Source: Trifolium pratense
Lineage: Eukaryota > Streptophyta > Magnoliopsida > Fabales > Fabaceae
Reading direction: 5' to 3'
DNA length: 64,000 nt
NCBI RefSeq assembly: GCF_020283565.1
Contig: NC_060063.1
Span: 26,466,777 to 26,530,776 of the forward strand
The notes under the pieces are model-generated. The model did no database searches. It was not told where the DNA came from and saw only the letters and a list, made by a program, of their open reading frames with translations. Positions within the stretch are counted from its first letter, which is position 1, and each line of letters opens with the position of its first letter. The position numbers were made by a program, and so were the translations under genes. Of the stretch, positions 1 through 10,921 are shown piece after piece.

Positions 1-247
1 TGATGTGATTCATTTGATAGGAATATTGTGGAGTTTAAATTAGAGATTTCCTATTTATTCAGTTTTTTAATTAAATTGTCTAATTATTAGAATTTTACCT
101 TTTAAGGTTAATAAGTCGTTGCCTAGAGTTTGAACTCAGCCCTTGAGTATATAATATAGTGTTCCTTTTAATTGAGTCAAGTTCACGAATACTCATATTT
201 ATTCACTTTTAGGAGTTAATTAGTTCCCTCCTATCACGAGTCTTTTT

Positions 248-1239
248 CAATGTTTTAAAAACCGGACCGGAGATCAAACCGGTGTGACCTCCGGTTCATG
301 GTTCAATTGGTTGGACCGGTTAGATCGCTATTGAACCGATTGAACCGGAATAATAATAATAAACAATAAATATAATATTTGACCTGATAAATAATATTTT
401 TATTAAAAAATTCACAATAATAATAATAATGGCAGATTTTCAAAAATATAATGGGATGACCCAATACACATTTATTTGTCTAAAAAAAAGCCCAATGTAA
501 TTGTTTAAAAAACACAAGGTAATATATATAGGGAGTACTTTTCACTAACCCTAAAATTCATTCATTTGATAGCAGCAAGCCGCCACACAGAGGCCACAGT
601 CACTTTCCTGCTTCTCTAAATTTCTACCACTTTCTAGTTTATAAATTTCTACTATTATCTTGCACAACCACTTAAATCTATCTCTTTTTCATTTTCCTAC
701 TTCTCATATTCTACCTATTTTTTTCTTCTTCTCAAACTCTACCTCTTCTTCAAGCTCAACCTCTTTTTATACTTCTTTTTCAATCTTTGTGATGATATGA
801 GTTTGTGGTGCTGGTGAAATCTGACAGACAGTAACTTAACTTGGTTAGTAATGGTGTTAAAATTGGTTCATATGATTTTTGTATTTCATAATTGATTAAT
901 AAATTAACTTAGAAATCTAAAACAAATAAAATCAGAGGTATTAACGTGTTTGTGGTTTTACTTTGGTTATTTCATTTCAGAGGTTTTATTAAGAAATAAA
1001 TAAATAAAATAAAGAAGAAAAAAAACAGTTTTTTTTTTTTTAAATTGAGAAAACCGGCCAATTTTTCCAGTTTGACGGTTCACCGGTTTTCCCGATTCCC
1101 ACCGGTTCACACTGGTTCAAAGTGGTTTTTTACCGGTTTTACTGACTAGCGGTTCTGGCTCTTGTTCGGACCGGTTTCATGTCTGGTTCACGTCCGAACC
1201 AGTCGAACCGGCCGGTCCGGTCCGGTTCTTAAAACATTG
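248..1239. mobile_element. Non-autonomous hAT-type DNA transposon
   Basis: The ends are inverted: the left end begins caatgttttaa and the right end finishes ttaaaacattg, both followed inward by runs of accgg/ccggt motifs. The 8-bp sequence gtcttttt flanks both ends (240-247 and 1240-1247) as a perfect target-site duplication. CA..TG termini and an 8-bp duplication are the hAT signature. The subterminal regions are full of short ccggtt/aaccgg repeats, as expected for transposase-binding sites. No transposase ORF lies inside, so it would need to be mobilised in trans. The intact duplication suggests a fairly recent insertion. Confidence 0.85.
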
Positions 1240-1252
1240 GTCTTTTTACATA

Positions 1253-2072
1253 GGCTCTGTTTGGCAAAAATAGCTTATGGCTGATGATAGCTTCTAGCTG
1301 ATTGAAGTGTTTGGTAAAATTAGCGGTTCAACTGACTGATAAATGTAAAATGACATGAAAGGACATTTTTAATTCAATAATTTTTGTTATCAAATTAAAA
1401 CTATTTAATTTTTTTTGAAAGAGAAATTAATACTATTTAAGATACTTAGAATTTAATATTTTAAGTTTTTGTATTTTTTTTACAATATTTTAAGTTTATT
1501 AATTCAATAAATATATCTTTCAAATATTATTATTAAACTAATTTTTATATGCTGATTTTTTTTTTAAAAAAAATTATTTTCCTTTCAGTTGATATACTTT
1601 ATGAAAAAATAACAACATATATTCACAATATAGTATAATGGTTAATTATAATAAGGTACTCTGTTTAAAATAAATTATAGTAAGGTAAGTACCTATGAAT
1701 TGATAAAAAAATAATACGCTTTAGCCTTCATATTTGAAAATAGATAATAAGACAACGTTAAAACATACTATATACATGTGATTTTAGAAGAAGCAACGTT
1801 AAAACATGCATTTACTTATTTTATTTTAAATTCTAATGATAATAAATTATAAAGGGTAAATATGGATTTTAGTTAAAATAATAAGAGTGAAAGAGGAAGA
1901 AAAAAATGAAAAGCTAGAAACTACTTGAAATAACTTCTGAAAAAGAAGCTATAAGTCAGTAAAATAAGCTAAAAAACTCTTTCTAAACAGACTGTTACTA
2001 AACATGTCTTTTAGCTTATAAGTCATAAAACAAAAGTTAAAAGCTATCTTTTTTGGCTTGTCAAACAGACCC
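1253..2072. mobile_element. Tourist-like MITE (PIF/Harbinger-type)
   Basis: The left end ggctctgtttggcaaaaa and the reverse complement of the right end (gggtctgtttgacaag) form an imperfect terminal inverted repeat of the ggNctNtgtttgg class. A 3-bp ata flanks each end, the size expected for PIF/Harbinger, but it departs from the usual TWA and could be chance. The interior is AT-rich and non-coding. Confidence 0.6.
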
Positions 2073-2211
2073 ATAGTCTCTTAAGTACTTTTTACAACAT
2101 CTAATTTGATTCTCGATCCATCCACCCCAATCTAATTCGCGACATAGGATAGTCAGACAAAATATATAAATTATTCAAAATATATAATCTAGGGGAGGAG
2201 TGAAACACTAT

Positions 2212-2499
2212 GGACCTGTTTATTTCAGATTTTTCACAAAAAACAATCTATTTTTCCCAGAAAAAAATCTATTTTTTTTATCTTGCTTGTGTTTGTTTCA
2301 AATTTTTTAAAAAATCATTTTAGTAAAAAAATCATTTTTTTCATCAAAATGAGAATCTATTTTCAATAACTTTTATCAAAATTCATTTTTTTTTATCATT
2401 CATCTCTACAAAAGAATCTCTACAAAATAATGATTTTCTTCAAAATAATTTTTTTCAAAAAAAAAAATTATTTTTTTTAAATCTCAAACAAACGGACCC
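2212..2499. mobile_element. Short MITE with gg(a/g)cctgttt-type ends
   Basis: The left end ggacctgtttatttcagat and the reverse complement of the right end (gggtccgtttgtttgagat) match imperfectly. The sequence tat follows or precedes each end as a possible 3-bp duplication. The interior is an A/T-rich run of aaaaatca/tgattttt motifs that could fold back. It has no coding capacity. The family assignment (Tourist-like) is inferred. Confidence 0.55.
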
Positions 2500-3830
2500 T
2501 ATATCATGCGATAGCTGGATGAGAAGTTTAAACATACATTAGCATACGACTCTTTATATCTAGTTAGTATAAGATTATTTTTTATATGTCATTGTAAAAA
2601 AATTGTTACGATATTTCATTGTAATTTAATATATTACTATTTTTAAATTTCACATTCATTAATATTAATTTTTTTTCCTATATATATCATGAAAAAGTAA
2701 CACATTTTGGTAACCTCTTTTTCTTTAATTATTTTTTTGTACAAATGAGGACAAAGTCCAAGAAAAAATAAAAAACTACACAATCACACGCGCGAGTATT
2801 TGAGGCATGAATGTTGCGACAAAAAAATATAATAGAAAAAGTCTTTGAAGATTTTTAGAATGAGCGTTCAAAATATGAATATATTTTTTTTAAAGTAAGA
2901 CTAAAATTGGCTTAGCTGATCCACGTCAAATATAAACTTGTCAATTCATGTTTTTTAGCTAACATATACATGTTGCAGTTTTTTATTACCATGTCAACAC
3001 ACTTTTGAGTTGTTGTCAAATTGATTGAAGATGGATAATCCTCCATCTCCAAGTCAAATCCATATATCGATATACATACCCCACATCTTAGCATAGAGCG
3101 TACCATTCACGTGTTTGCTAGCAGTTGCCAATCTCCATGTGAAATTTGTAATTATATGGACCAGATTAATTAGAATTAGAATGCTCCATTCCCTTGACTT
3201 TATATATTGTTAATAATGATGGAATTAAGGCTTTTATTCATACGGCAACCAGCTTCTAGAAATGTATGAACTTTAGTCGTTAAAATATTAATAACGTGAA
3301 AAATAAAATAAAATAAAATATGTTTTCTTATGATGCTACTAAAATAAAAGTAAGAAGAGTGAAACCCAATTTTAAATTTTTTTTGGGCTTGTTAGTCACG
3401 GATAAAATAAAATACAGTAGGTTATTTTATGTTTTTATAATCTAATCTTTATAATTTGAGCTATCAACCAATGAGAATAAATTATATATATATATATATA
3501 TATGTGAAATAAAAGTTGGTTAATTACAAGTTAGTTGTGGGTACCACATACAAATTTATTAACGTGACTTTATCTCATTGGTTGTTAGGTAAATACCTTC
3601 AAATTATCAAGAAATAAAGTAAATGTAAATTAGTCTTTCATATTTTCGTTAGCTCGTCTATTATGATACAGTATATATATTAAGGATTAATATATGATTG
3701 GTATAAAAATATTAAAGATTATTTAAATACAGTATTAATTTTTGTTGGAGGTTTTGGCCCAGAGAAAATTGTGAAAGACCGTATCAAATCTAAACTCTAA
3801 AATTAAAATCCAATTCTCTCTATTACAGTA

Positions 3831-3861
<31 letters not shown>

Positions 3862-4189
3862 CTTTAAAAAAAAAGTAATATATATATTATTTCGCCGTTA
3901 AAAAAAAAAATCTAAACTCTAAAATTAATATCTTATTCAATCGACATATTATATATGTTGAACATGTTCACTCAGGTTAAATCCAAATTAAATTCTGTGA
4001 TTGTAATGAATTTTGGGTTACTCTCACTTCATCGTCGGCATACTACACAACAAAATAGCATGGTCCTACTCCTAGCTAGTAATAGTCTCTGTGAAGTGAA
4101 TATAAAATTTCTTTTAATTTGGCATTACTTACCGTATACGTCCAAAATGAAATACGGAATCATGTTTCTAATTTTTTTAAAAAAAAACT
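2500..4189. other. AT-rich intergenic region, no gene recognised
   Basis: No credible coding or RNA gene is seen. Short ORFs on both strands (for example 2912-3106 and 3955-4191) match no family and have no start context. (TA)n microsatellites lie at about 3483-3502 and 3832-3858, and several homopolymer A/T runs are present. Confidence 0.6.
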
Positions 4190-4366
4190 AAAAGTATCTC
4201 CGCGCGCAACTGCATAAACTAATCCCCTCGAGGGAATTGAGATCCATTTAAGGAGTTGATATCTCCCAACAAATGCTTCTCCATATGCATCGGCCAGAGG
4301 ATCGAACCCGAAACCAAATAGTTAAGGGACCCAAGTATCTATCATATGTGTCACGCTATGTTGGTT
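4190..4366 (-). mobile_element. tRNA-derived SINE-like element
   Basis: Read on the minus strand it begins aaccaacatagcgtgac, has a pol III B-box-like ggttcgatcc (complement of 4299-4308), and ends in the cgaggggattagt...gcgcggagatac motif. The same head and tail recur at 42415-42608 and, in part, at 42325-42395, 42165-42251 and 17200-17291. This marks it as a member of a dispersed short retroposon family. No clear target duplication was found. Confidence 0.65.
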
Positions 4367-4411
4367 ATAAAATATCTTTTTATTTGACACATTTCTAAAA
4401 TATCTTTTAGG

Positions 4412-4794
4412 GGCCAATGCTACGGTGGACCACCTTCACAAGTGGTCCACCGTGGATAAGTGATCTACCGAATATGAATTTTACGAAATTCACTGTTGGA
4501 TTGAAAGTTTATATCGTATAGATCATCTATAAATTTTTTAATTTTTTTTGAAAATCATTTGATATGTTATTGAGACCCATCAAGATTTACGTTATTTAAT
4601 AAACCGTTAATCTTGATGTGTCTCAATAACATATCAAATGATTTTTAATTTTTTTAATTTTTTTTATGGATGATCTATATGATATAAATATTCAATCCAA
4701 AGGTGGATTTTGTAAAATTCGTATTCATTATAATGTTATTCATGACTGGTCCACCATGGACCACTTGATGAAGTGGTCCATATTAGAATTTACC
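4412..4794. mobile_element. Mutator-type foldback MITE
   Basis: Almost the whole element is an inverted repeat. The ends ggccaatgctacggtggacc and (reverse complement) ggtaaattctaatatggacc agree at 14 of 20 positions. The next blocks (gtggtccaccgtgg; aaaatcatttgatatgttat with its complement) pair across the element. A perfect 10-bp direct repeat, atcttttagg, flanks it at 4402-4411 and 4795-4804, the size class of Mutator-like elements. No ORF is present. Confidence 0.8.
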
Positions 4795-4804
4795 ATCTTT
4801 TAGG

Positions 4805-5840
4805 ATGATGTATTAGATTGAGATTTTATGAGACAATTTTGGGAAAAAAAAGTCTTGATGATTTTATGAGATTTTGTTGGACTATATTAATTTTGTGAGA
4901 TTTTAAAGACTTTTTTACAATCAAGATTTTTAACACATGATTTGAATGAATTTTGAGAGATTTTTTTCAAAAGACTTTCTACTATTAAGATTTCATAATA
5001 CTTTATATATTAGGAAACTTTTGTATATTAGAAAAGACTTTACAAGATTTTTTTCAAAAGACTTTCTACCGCTTTTATATGTGTGAAAGAAATTTTCATG
5101 ATCAGGGACAATTTTTTTTAGGGGATCAAGGACAAAATTTAATTTTAGTTGTTTAATGCAATATTAGATAAAATCTATCAATATTTGACAAGAGTGTTTT
5201 AGTGAAAATATTGTTTTTTTTATCATTGGCTTTCGTCATCAGTTTAATCTGATTCGAGAATCAGTTCAGACATCAAATAGTTTCAACCCATCATTTTTAC
5301 CAAATTTAACGTCAATCACCATTAAATTAATTAAAGATTATTTTCTTTCTTTTGTTTATTTTTATTTTTTATTTTTTTGGTTTATAACCCTCTGGTTCCC
5401 AGGGGAAGGGACCCTAATAGTCCATAGTTCGGCTACAAAGTAAGTAAAGTCTGGCCAAAAAAATGTTTCACCAAGAAATCGAACCCGGGTTCTCTCGGAG
5501 TCCGTCCTTTTTGGTAAAACTTATTAACCACCTGAACCCAACGACTTAATTTGTTTATAATTAATTTTAATTCGTGCGAAATTGTGAAATGAATTATTCA
5601 TCGCGAGACTCGGTGTAAGTAAAAGTCATGCCGTTCATTTATTGATGAAATAACTACACCTATCCAAGTCAAATAAACCAGCTTTGAAAGTCTTATGACA
5701 CACACAACACAACACAACACAAACATAAAACTATGTATCCGCGTCTCAAATCTTTAATTAGGACTCTAATTCAGTCAATTAAATTAAATTAAACTCCATC
5801 AAAACGTGTCCACAAAATTTAATACTAACAGCCCAAAAAT
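4805..5840. other. Intergenic region with one tRNA-like repeat
   Basis: No gene is recognised. At about 5395-5545 there is a minus-strand B-box-like gggttcgatttc inside a repeat-like block resembling a decayed SINE. The rest is AT-rich with many gattttatgaga-type short repeats at 4810-5060. Confidence 0.5.
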
Positions 5841-5843
5841 TCT

Positions 5844-5853
5844 CTTATAAATA
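5844..5853 (+). promoter_or_regulatory. Candidate TATA box of the LEA_2 gene
   Basis: cttataaata lies 91 bases upstream of the ATG at 5945. That spacing would leave a 5' leader of roughly 60 bases. A second TATA-like string at 5924-5933 is too close to the ATG to serve it. Confidence 0.45.
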
Positions 5854-5944
5854 ATCATATTCAAACTATACCCTCAAATTAATTAACCATCTCTCATAAA
5901 TTTGTGCACACTATTATTCTCTTTTATATATACCTTCCACAACA

Positions 5945-6607
5945 ATGGCAGAAACTGATCAAGCAAAACCTCTAGCCTCAGTTAGAGTCCACCCAAGAAG
6001 TGATGATGAAGAAAAAGCTCTTAAAACAAAGAACCGTAGAAGAAAATTCAAGTTATGTGGATGTATAACAACAATTTTACTACTACTTTTAGTCATAGTA
6101 ATTGTTATCTTAGTATTCACGGTTTTTAAGGTTAAAGATCCAAAAGTAACAACAAATGAGATCCAACTTACAAACTTTGATGTCAACGTTGGTCAACTTC
6201 TAACCGGTCAAATTAAGATCAACATAACAATGGTTGTAAACATGTCTATTAAGAATTCTAATAGAGCATCGTTTAGACTTGGCAATAGCACAACATCGGT
6301 ATATTACCGGGGTATATCGGTTGCGGATGCACAAATACCGCCTGGAATTGTTATCAAGGCAAGGAAGACATCAGGGTTGAATGTTACGGTAGATGTTATG
6401 GCTGACCGTCTCGTTTCTAGTCCGGATTTGTTGGGAGATGTGCGTAACGGCGAGATGATCATGACCACTTACTCGGTAATTCCGGGGAGAGTTAAGATGT
6501 TGTTTATTAAAAAACATGTTGAGGTGAAAATGAATTGCACTATGACGATTAATATTTCAAAGAGAGGAATTGAAGACTTGATTTGTAAACGTAAGGTGAA
6601 ACTTTAG
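5945..6607 (+). CDS. LEA_2 / NHL-family membrane-anchored protein
   Basis: A single-exon gene for a 220-residue protein of the LEA_2 (NDR1/HIN1-like, hydroxyproline-rich glycoprotein) family. Residues 1-37 are charged and cytosolic in the usual model, ending in a basic KNRRRKFK stretch. Residues about 38-62 are a strongly hydrophobic membrane anchor. The LEA_2 domain follows, from about residue 75, with the characteristic NVTVDVMAD-like strand near 146-153. Six N-glycosylation sequons (N93, N99, N114, N146, N197, N203) fit an extracytosolic domain. Family members sit at the plasma membrane or other membranes and several act in pathogen or abiotic stress responses; the role of this copy is not shown by sequence. 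The length is typical and the start is the first ATG in the frame. The 3' side has no overlapping gene. Confidence 0.88.
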   Translation: MAETDQAKPLASVRVHPRSDDEEKALKTKNRRRKFKLCGCITTILLLLLVIVIVILVFTVFKVKDPKVTTNEIQLTNFDVNVGQLLTGQIKINITMVVNMSIKNSNRASFRLGNSTTSVYYRGISVADAQIPPGIVIKARKTSGLNVTVDVMADRLVSSPDLLGDVRNGEMIMTTYSVIPGRVKMLFIKKHVEVKMNCTMTINISKRGIEDLICKRKVKL

Positions 6608-7108
6608 AGATGGAAATTGAATGTTTCTGTTGTTGTCCTTCTTTTTGGGACCTATGGTTGAATTAATTCTTTATTTTATTTTTGTAATTTTTTAAGAGAT
6701 TTATGGCCATAGCTAGATAAGCCTATAGATTTGTGTGTGTTGATGTTGGATAACGATAGTATACATGTATATTTAGTTGATTGTTTTTTTTTTTTTAATT
6801 TGATATATGTTACATGATTCTTGTTCCTCAACATTGTTTGTCATTCCTTCAAAAAAAAATAAAATTATTTGTCATATTAAGATCGAAGATAAATATATTA
6901 CATGTGTAGTACTCCTTAGTTAATGGAATAATATGGACAACTTCATAAGTAACCATGAAAAAAATGGAACAAATGGTATTCATTAAAGAAAACAGAGTTT
7001 GCTTATTTTTTGCTAAGATGGTACATATTTGACTTTGATGAATACCATTAAATGGGTTTAGAGTGAATATATATATTTTTTATCTTGCAAACGAGTGCCT
7101 CCGAGATA

Positions 7109-7284
7109 CTCCTTACGTCCCAAAATATAAGAACTCATTGACCATTGCACGTATGTCAATACATAATGTTGATTAGGAATATCTTTAATTATCTATTAAT
7201 AAAAATTATAAAAATACAGTCAAAACAAGACATATAAATAGTGCATTTAGTCAAAGTAAGTCTTATAAAATGAGATAGATGAAG
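7109..7284. mobile_element. Stowaway-type MITE
   Basis: The left end ctccttacgtcccaaaatat and the inverted right end cttcatctatctcattttat flank a 176-bp AT-rich interior. TA dinucleotides lie on both sides (7107-7108 and 7285-7286). This is the classic ctccctccgtccc/TA arrangement of Tc1/mariner-related Stowaway elements, somewhat decayed. Confidence 0.7.
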
Positions 7285-7494
7285 TAATTTTTTATGAAAT
7301 TTTGATGAAAATATGTGAAGTCAGTGCATTGAAAATTGAAATATTGTAATTTCTTTGAATGAAATGTTTAAATCAATAGCTATTCACTTCTAGATGAGAA
7401 GTATCAATCAATTCTTGAATACATAGACGATAAGCATTGTTAACCGTATATTCTCCATTATCTTCTGCACGCCAAATCCTGTTATCCTCCATTA

Positions 7495-7835
7495 TAAACT
7501 GGTATAGAGGTGTTGGTGTATGGTGCAACAATTCTTATTTGGTTTCGGGATTGCGGTTTTGGTTGTGACCAATGGAGTTAGAGTAGTATGGGTGGTATGA
7601 TTGTATTTCGTGCATTTTCTTTTATTTGACCTTTGGGGTCATTTTTTGTTCTAAGGTTATTGTTTCAGTTGTTCTCGTATGAATGGTTTTTAAAGTTTAT
7701 AGGAATTCCTGTTGGTGTTATTAGAACTCTTCCTTTGTGAAGAGTATACACGAGTTGGTTTTGCAGACTGTGCTCTTCTAACGCTCAGTTGTATTATCAA
7801 TAAAATTTAACAATTTAAAAAAAAATAAAAAATTG
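7495..7835 (+). mobile_element. Possible retroposed 3' end with poly(A)
   Basis: A non-coding G/T-rich stretch ends in aataaaatttaac followed by an A-rich tail. This resembles the 3' end of a plant LINE or a retroposed transcript. No ORF or target duplication was found, so the call rests only on the polyadenylation-like end. Confidence 0.35.
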
Positions 7836-9345
7836 CATCATTTTATTAAAAACAGTAACAATTAGAGAGAGGTTCCAAGCTTTTTGTTCAAGATCCATTA
7901 TATTTGCAACACGCCAATTAATAGTACCTGGGCTGCTAGCATGTAATGAATCAAGAGAAGAACCCTTGCCAATCCAATTCTCACCCCCACAATGGAATTG
8001 AGCTTCAATCACCTATGGTCCTATACTCCATCGACGTCTCGCTCTAAGGATGAATTTAGAATTACAAATATTCCTCCAAACAAAAATTAGATTATGTCTC
8101 AAAGTAGTATTAAGAAAATCACATTGAAAAAACCATTTAGCTTTATAAAGCCTAATAATTATGATTTCTAAACATTTAGCTTCAATCACAAGTGCAATGG
8201 CTCAGATTAGTGCCTTCTAATCAGATTTCTAATTTCTTCTCTTTATGTTGCAGGGATTGGATATTCCAGAACATTACCAACAATATGCGTGGAGTGTGTG
8301 AAGTAGATTGGACATCGACTTTCATGGTAGCATGTTGGTACTTGTGGACCTGGAGAAATAAAGAAATTTTTGAAAAAGGTTTTCAACGTCCAATTGCCCT
8401 ACTTATGCGGTTATAAAGATGACTAAAGAGATCGAATGGTGTTTCAACAATCCATGGAGTTGTAATCGACATGACACTATCTTCATTGGATACAAAAGAC
8501 CTTCAGAGGGGTGGGTGAAGCTCAATTGTGATGGATCTCAGAATAATAGGCTGGACATTGTTAGCTGTGGTGGTTTGTTAAGGGAGTCTGGCAGATGGAT
8601 AAAAGGCTATTCGCGGAAGCTTGGAGCTTGTGATGCTCTTCATGCGGAGATGTGGGGAATGTACTTGGGATTGGACCTTGCTCGCCAATAGGGAATCAGA
8701 CAACTTCATGTTGAAAGTGACTCTAAAGTTCTGATTGATATGGTGACAAAGAAAAGTAAATTCAATGGAAACATATCCACCATGGTGCATCGTATCAGAC
8801 AACTTCTGAAGTTGAATTGGCAAGTTCATTTGTCTCACACTTGGCGTGAAGGAAACCGAAGCGCTGGTTGGCTAGCTAATATCAGCTACTCTCTAAGTTC
8901 TTTCAATGTTCATTTTCTCAAGTTTCCGCCTAGGGAGCTTCAGAGTCTTCTTTTTGACGATTTCTCCAGGGCTTGCATGCCTAGAAATATCCGTCTAACT
9001 TTGTAATTTTGTTTCTTTTGGGCTTCGGCCCTCTTTTATACCAAAAAATAATCCTAATAATTACGATATTTGGATGAGTTATAAGGTGCCAACTTTGTTT
9101 ATAAAAAATTGCTATATTGAATGCCGATAAATTTTTGAAACTCATACGTCCATCATTAATTTGCATTGAGAGTTTATTTCATAACAACCACCAATGTATT
9201 CCTTTATTTTGAGCATCCGAGTGTCACCACTAAAAAAAACTTATCATCCTTTCAATTCCGTCACAAAGAGAAGTTGGGAGAGAAAAAATACTCATGAAAT
9301 AAGTTAGAATTGCTTGAAGAACCGATTTGATAAGAATAATTATAA
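7836..9345 (-). pseudogene. Old LINE ORF2 fragment, split by a nested LINE
   Basis: Two minus-strand blocks carry decayed ORF2 sequence downstream of the reverse transcriptase core. Block 9345 to 9067 reads LIKSVLQAILTYFMSIFSLP, then NKGIHWW and FKNLSAFNIAIFYKQSW. The block from about 8150 down to 7836 reads RWSIG..VIEAQFHCGGENWIGKG and INWRVANIMDLEQKAWN. Together they match the order of the C-terminal half of plant L1-type ORF2. They are interrupted by a plus-strand insertion at 8165-9052 with target duplication. Frameshifts and stops make it non-functional. A (TA)n run at about 9357-9380 marks the upstream edge. Confidence 0.75.
8165..9052 (+). mobile_element. 5'-truncated LINE insertion with RNase H end
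   Basis: The plus strand encodes the C-terminal part of a non-LTR retrotransposon ORF2. First comes a WYLWTWRNKEIFEKG block of the zf-RVT type. An RNase H-like domain follows (WVKLNCDGS, GGLLRESGRWIKGYS, HAEMWGMYLGLDLA, then LHVESDSKVLIDMV and HTWREGNRSAGWLA). Stops and frameshifts (for example after LARQ at 8691) show it is dead. The 3' end ggcttcggccctcttttata is typical of these LINEs. It is flanked by cctaataattatga (8151-8164) and cctaataattacga (9053-9066), a 14-bp target duplication with one mismatch. Five-prime truncation plus a long duplication is what target-primed reverse transcription produces. Confidence 0.85.
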
Positions 9346-9429
9346 AGAGTAGTTTGATATATATATATATATATATATACTCTATTGTGATATTTGTTGT
9401 TCTTAAAGCTTTACTCATAAAAAAATATT

Positions 9430-9886
9430 ACGGTGACAACAAATTTGTTGTCGGACATAACTACAATGTATGTACAAACTCAATTATTAATTAGTTTATT
9501 CTTTCATTTCAGATCACATCAATAGTTAAAAACATATATTATAGTGTCGAATATATTGTCAAATTTTCTAATGGTCTGTCAAAGTTCACTTCCATACTTC
9601 CTTTCCCGATTACTCAAATGTTCACCCCCGCTATCCCAAATAAAAAAGGTATAAAGTTAAGGGAAAAGCTAACATATTTGAGATAAGAGAGGTCTGTTGT
9701 TGCCTCTAAGGGGGGATCTGTTTAAAAAATAACATGGTTTATTTGTAGCTGATGGACCATATGCATTGAATGGACCAAACTCTACATCTCGACACACTGA
9801 GAGTTAATAGTACCAGTTTTACAAAAAAAATCTTGAATAAGATTCCCACGGGCATCCCTCAGTAAACCCCCACAAGTCGAGTTTCC
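9430..9886. other. Intergenic sequence, nothing recognised
   Basis: No coding region, RNA gene or clear repeat boundary was identified between the LINE complex and the SINE at 9887. Confidence 0.5.
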
Positions 9887-10013
9887 ACTTGAGGTTGGTC
9901 TAGTGATGTTGGCTTTAGTCCTTAGAGTATGCTTCTCTCAAGGTCTCAGATTCTATTCCTCCTAATACCAATTTCGATGGAATAAGTCCATACAAGAAAA
10001 AAAAAAAAAAAAA
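9887..10013 (+). mobile_element. tRNA-derived SINE with poly(A)
   Basis: An A-box-like ttggtctagtgatgttgg is followed about 45 bases later by a degenerate B box (cagattctattcc) and the body ends in an 18-base A tract. This resembles the SINE at 31446-31535, which has the same A-box context. Confidence 0.6.
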
Positions 10014-10348
10014 CTGCAGCTTTAAACAAATCAAAACGTCTTTATAACAAGAGACTTGCAAGTTAACACAAGATAGTTAAGTACCTAACCATAGTTTATG
10101 CTTCCCCACTACTACTACTACTACTAACCACCTTTACAAGTTCCAAAGGGACCAACCAAACACACACATCATAAAATCATCACCAAATCAACGCAACAAT
10201 TGAATACCGTTGAAGTTTTGAGTTACTCACATAAACCTTAGTATTAAATGCTGCAACTAAGACCCTCACCCACCTTTCAAACAACAACAAATCACTAACC
10301 CACCCTTTCCCAAATGGAAAATTCCCATTTTCACCCTCCTCCTCCTTC

Positions 10349-10921
10349 ATGTCTTCCTCAAACCCTTTCTCTCCACCACCACCACCACCACCACCACTTC
10401 CTTACCTCACCAATCTCGGCTTCGGTTACTCCATAGCCATAGCTCTCGGTTTCCTCTTCCTTCTTTCAACCTTAATCCTCTCTTCTTACCTATGTTGTCG
10501 TACTTTCCGTAACCGTCATAACCGTCACAACAACAATAACAACAACAACCACCACAGAGATGACGGCGTGGTTTTACCGAGGGTAATTTTTGTAGCAGAA
10601 GAAGATGAAGATCGAGATGATGTTGTTTTAGGTTTGGATCAGAATGTGATAAATTCGTATCCTAGGTTACAGTATGGTAAAGATTTGGGACATGATAGTA
10701 CTTGTTCGATCTGTTTATGTGAGTATAAGGATTTGGAGATGTTAAGGATGATGCCGGAATGTAGACACTATTTTCATCTTTGTTGTCTTGATTCATGGTT
10801 GAAACTTAATGGTTCTTGTCCCGTTTGTCGGAATTCACCTATGCCTACGCCGTTGTCGACGCCGTTGCAAGAAGTTGTTCCTCTTTCTCATTACATTGGT
10901 GAAAGAAGGGTAAGAAGGTGA
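10349..10921 (+). CDS. ATL-type RING-H2 E3 ubiquitin ligase
   Basis: An intronless gene encoding 190 residues. A proline-rich N-terminus (PPPPPPPP at 9-16) precedes one membrane segment at about 24-50. Next come a basic, Asn-rich linker, the ATL GLD motif (GLDQNVINSYP, 95-105) and a RING-H2 finger. The zinc ligands are C119, C122, C138, H140, H143, C146, C157 and C160, with the conserved W150 between the second and third pairs. ATL proteins are membrane-anchored E3 ligases that pass ubiquitin from an E2 to substrates. Intronless structure and about 190 residues are typical, and the C-terminal PMPTPLSTPL tail resembles the ATL67/ATL69 group. The substrate is unknown. The poly-Pro and poly-Asn tracts arise from CCA and AAC microsatellites in the DNA. 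Confidence 0.92.
   Translation: MSSSNPFSPPPPPPPPLPYLTNLGFGYSIAIALGFLFLLSTLILSSYLCCRTFRNRHNRHNNNNNNNHHRDDGVVLPRVIFVAEEDEDRDDVVLGLDQNVINSYPRLQYGKDLGHDSTCSICLCEYKDLEMLRMMPECRHYFHLCCLDSWLKLNGSCPVCRNSPMPTPLSTPLQEVVPLSHYIGERRVRR

Noticed and set aside
3955..4191. 78-residue ORF
   Set aside because: Ends in an A-run, has no family features and lies between repeats.
5924..5933. TATA-like ttatatatac before the LEA_2 gene
   Set aside because: Only about 11 bases before the ATG, too close to position a transcription start upstream of the codon.
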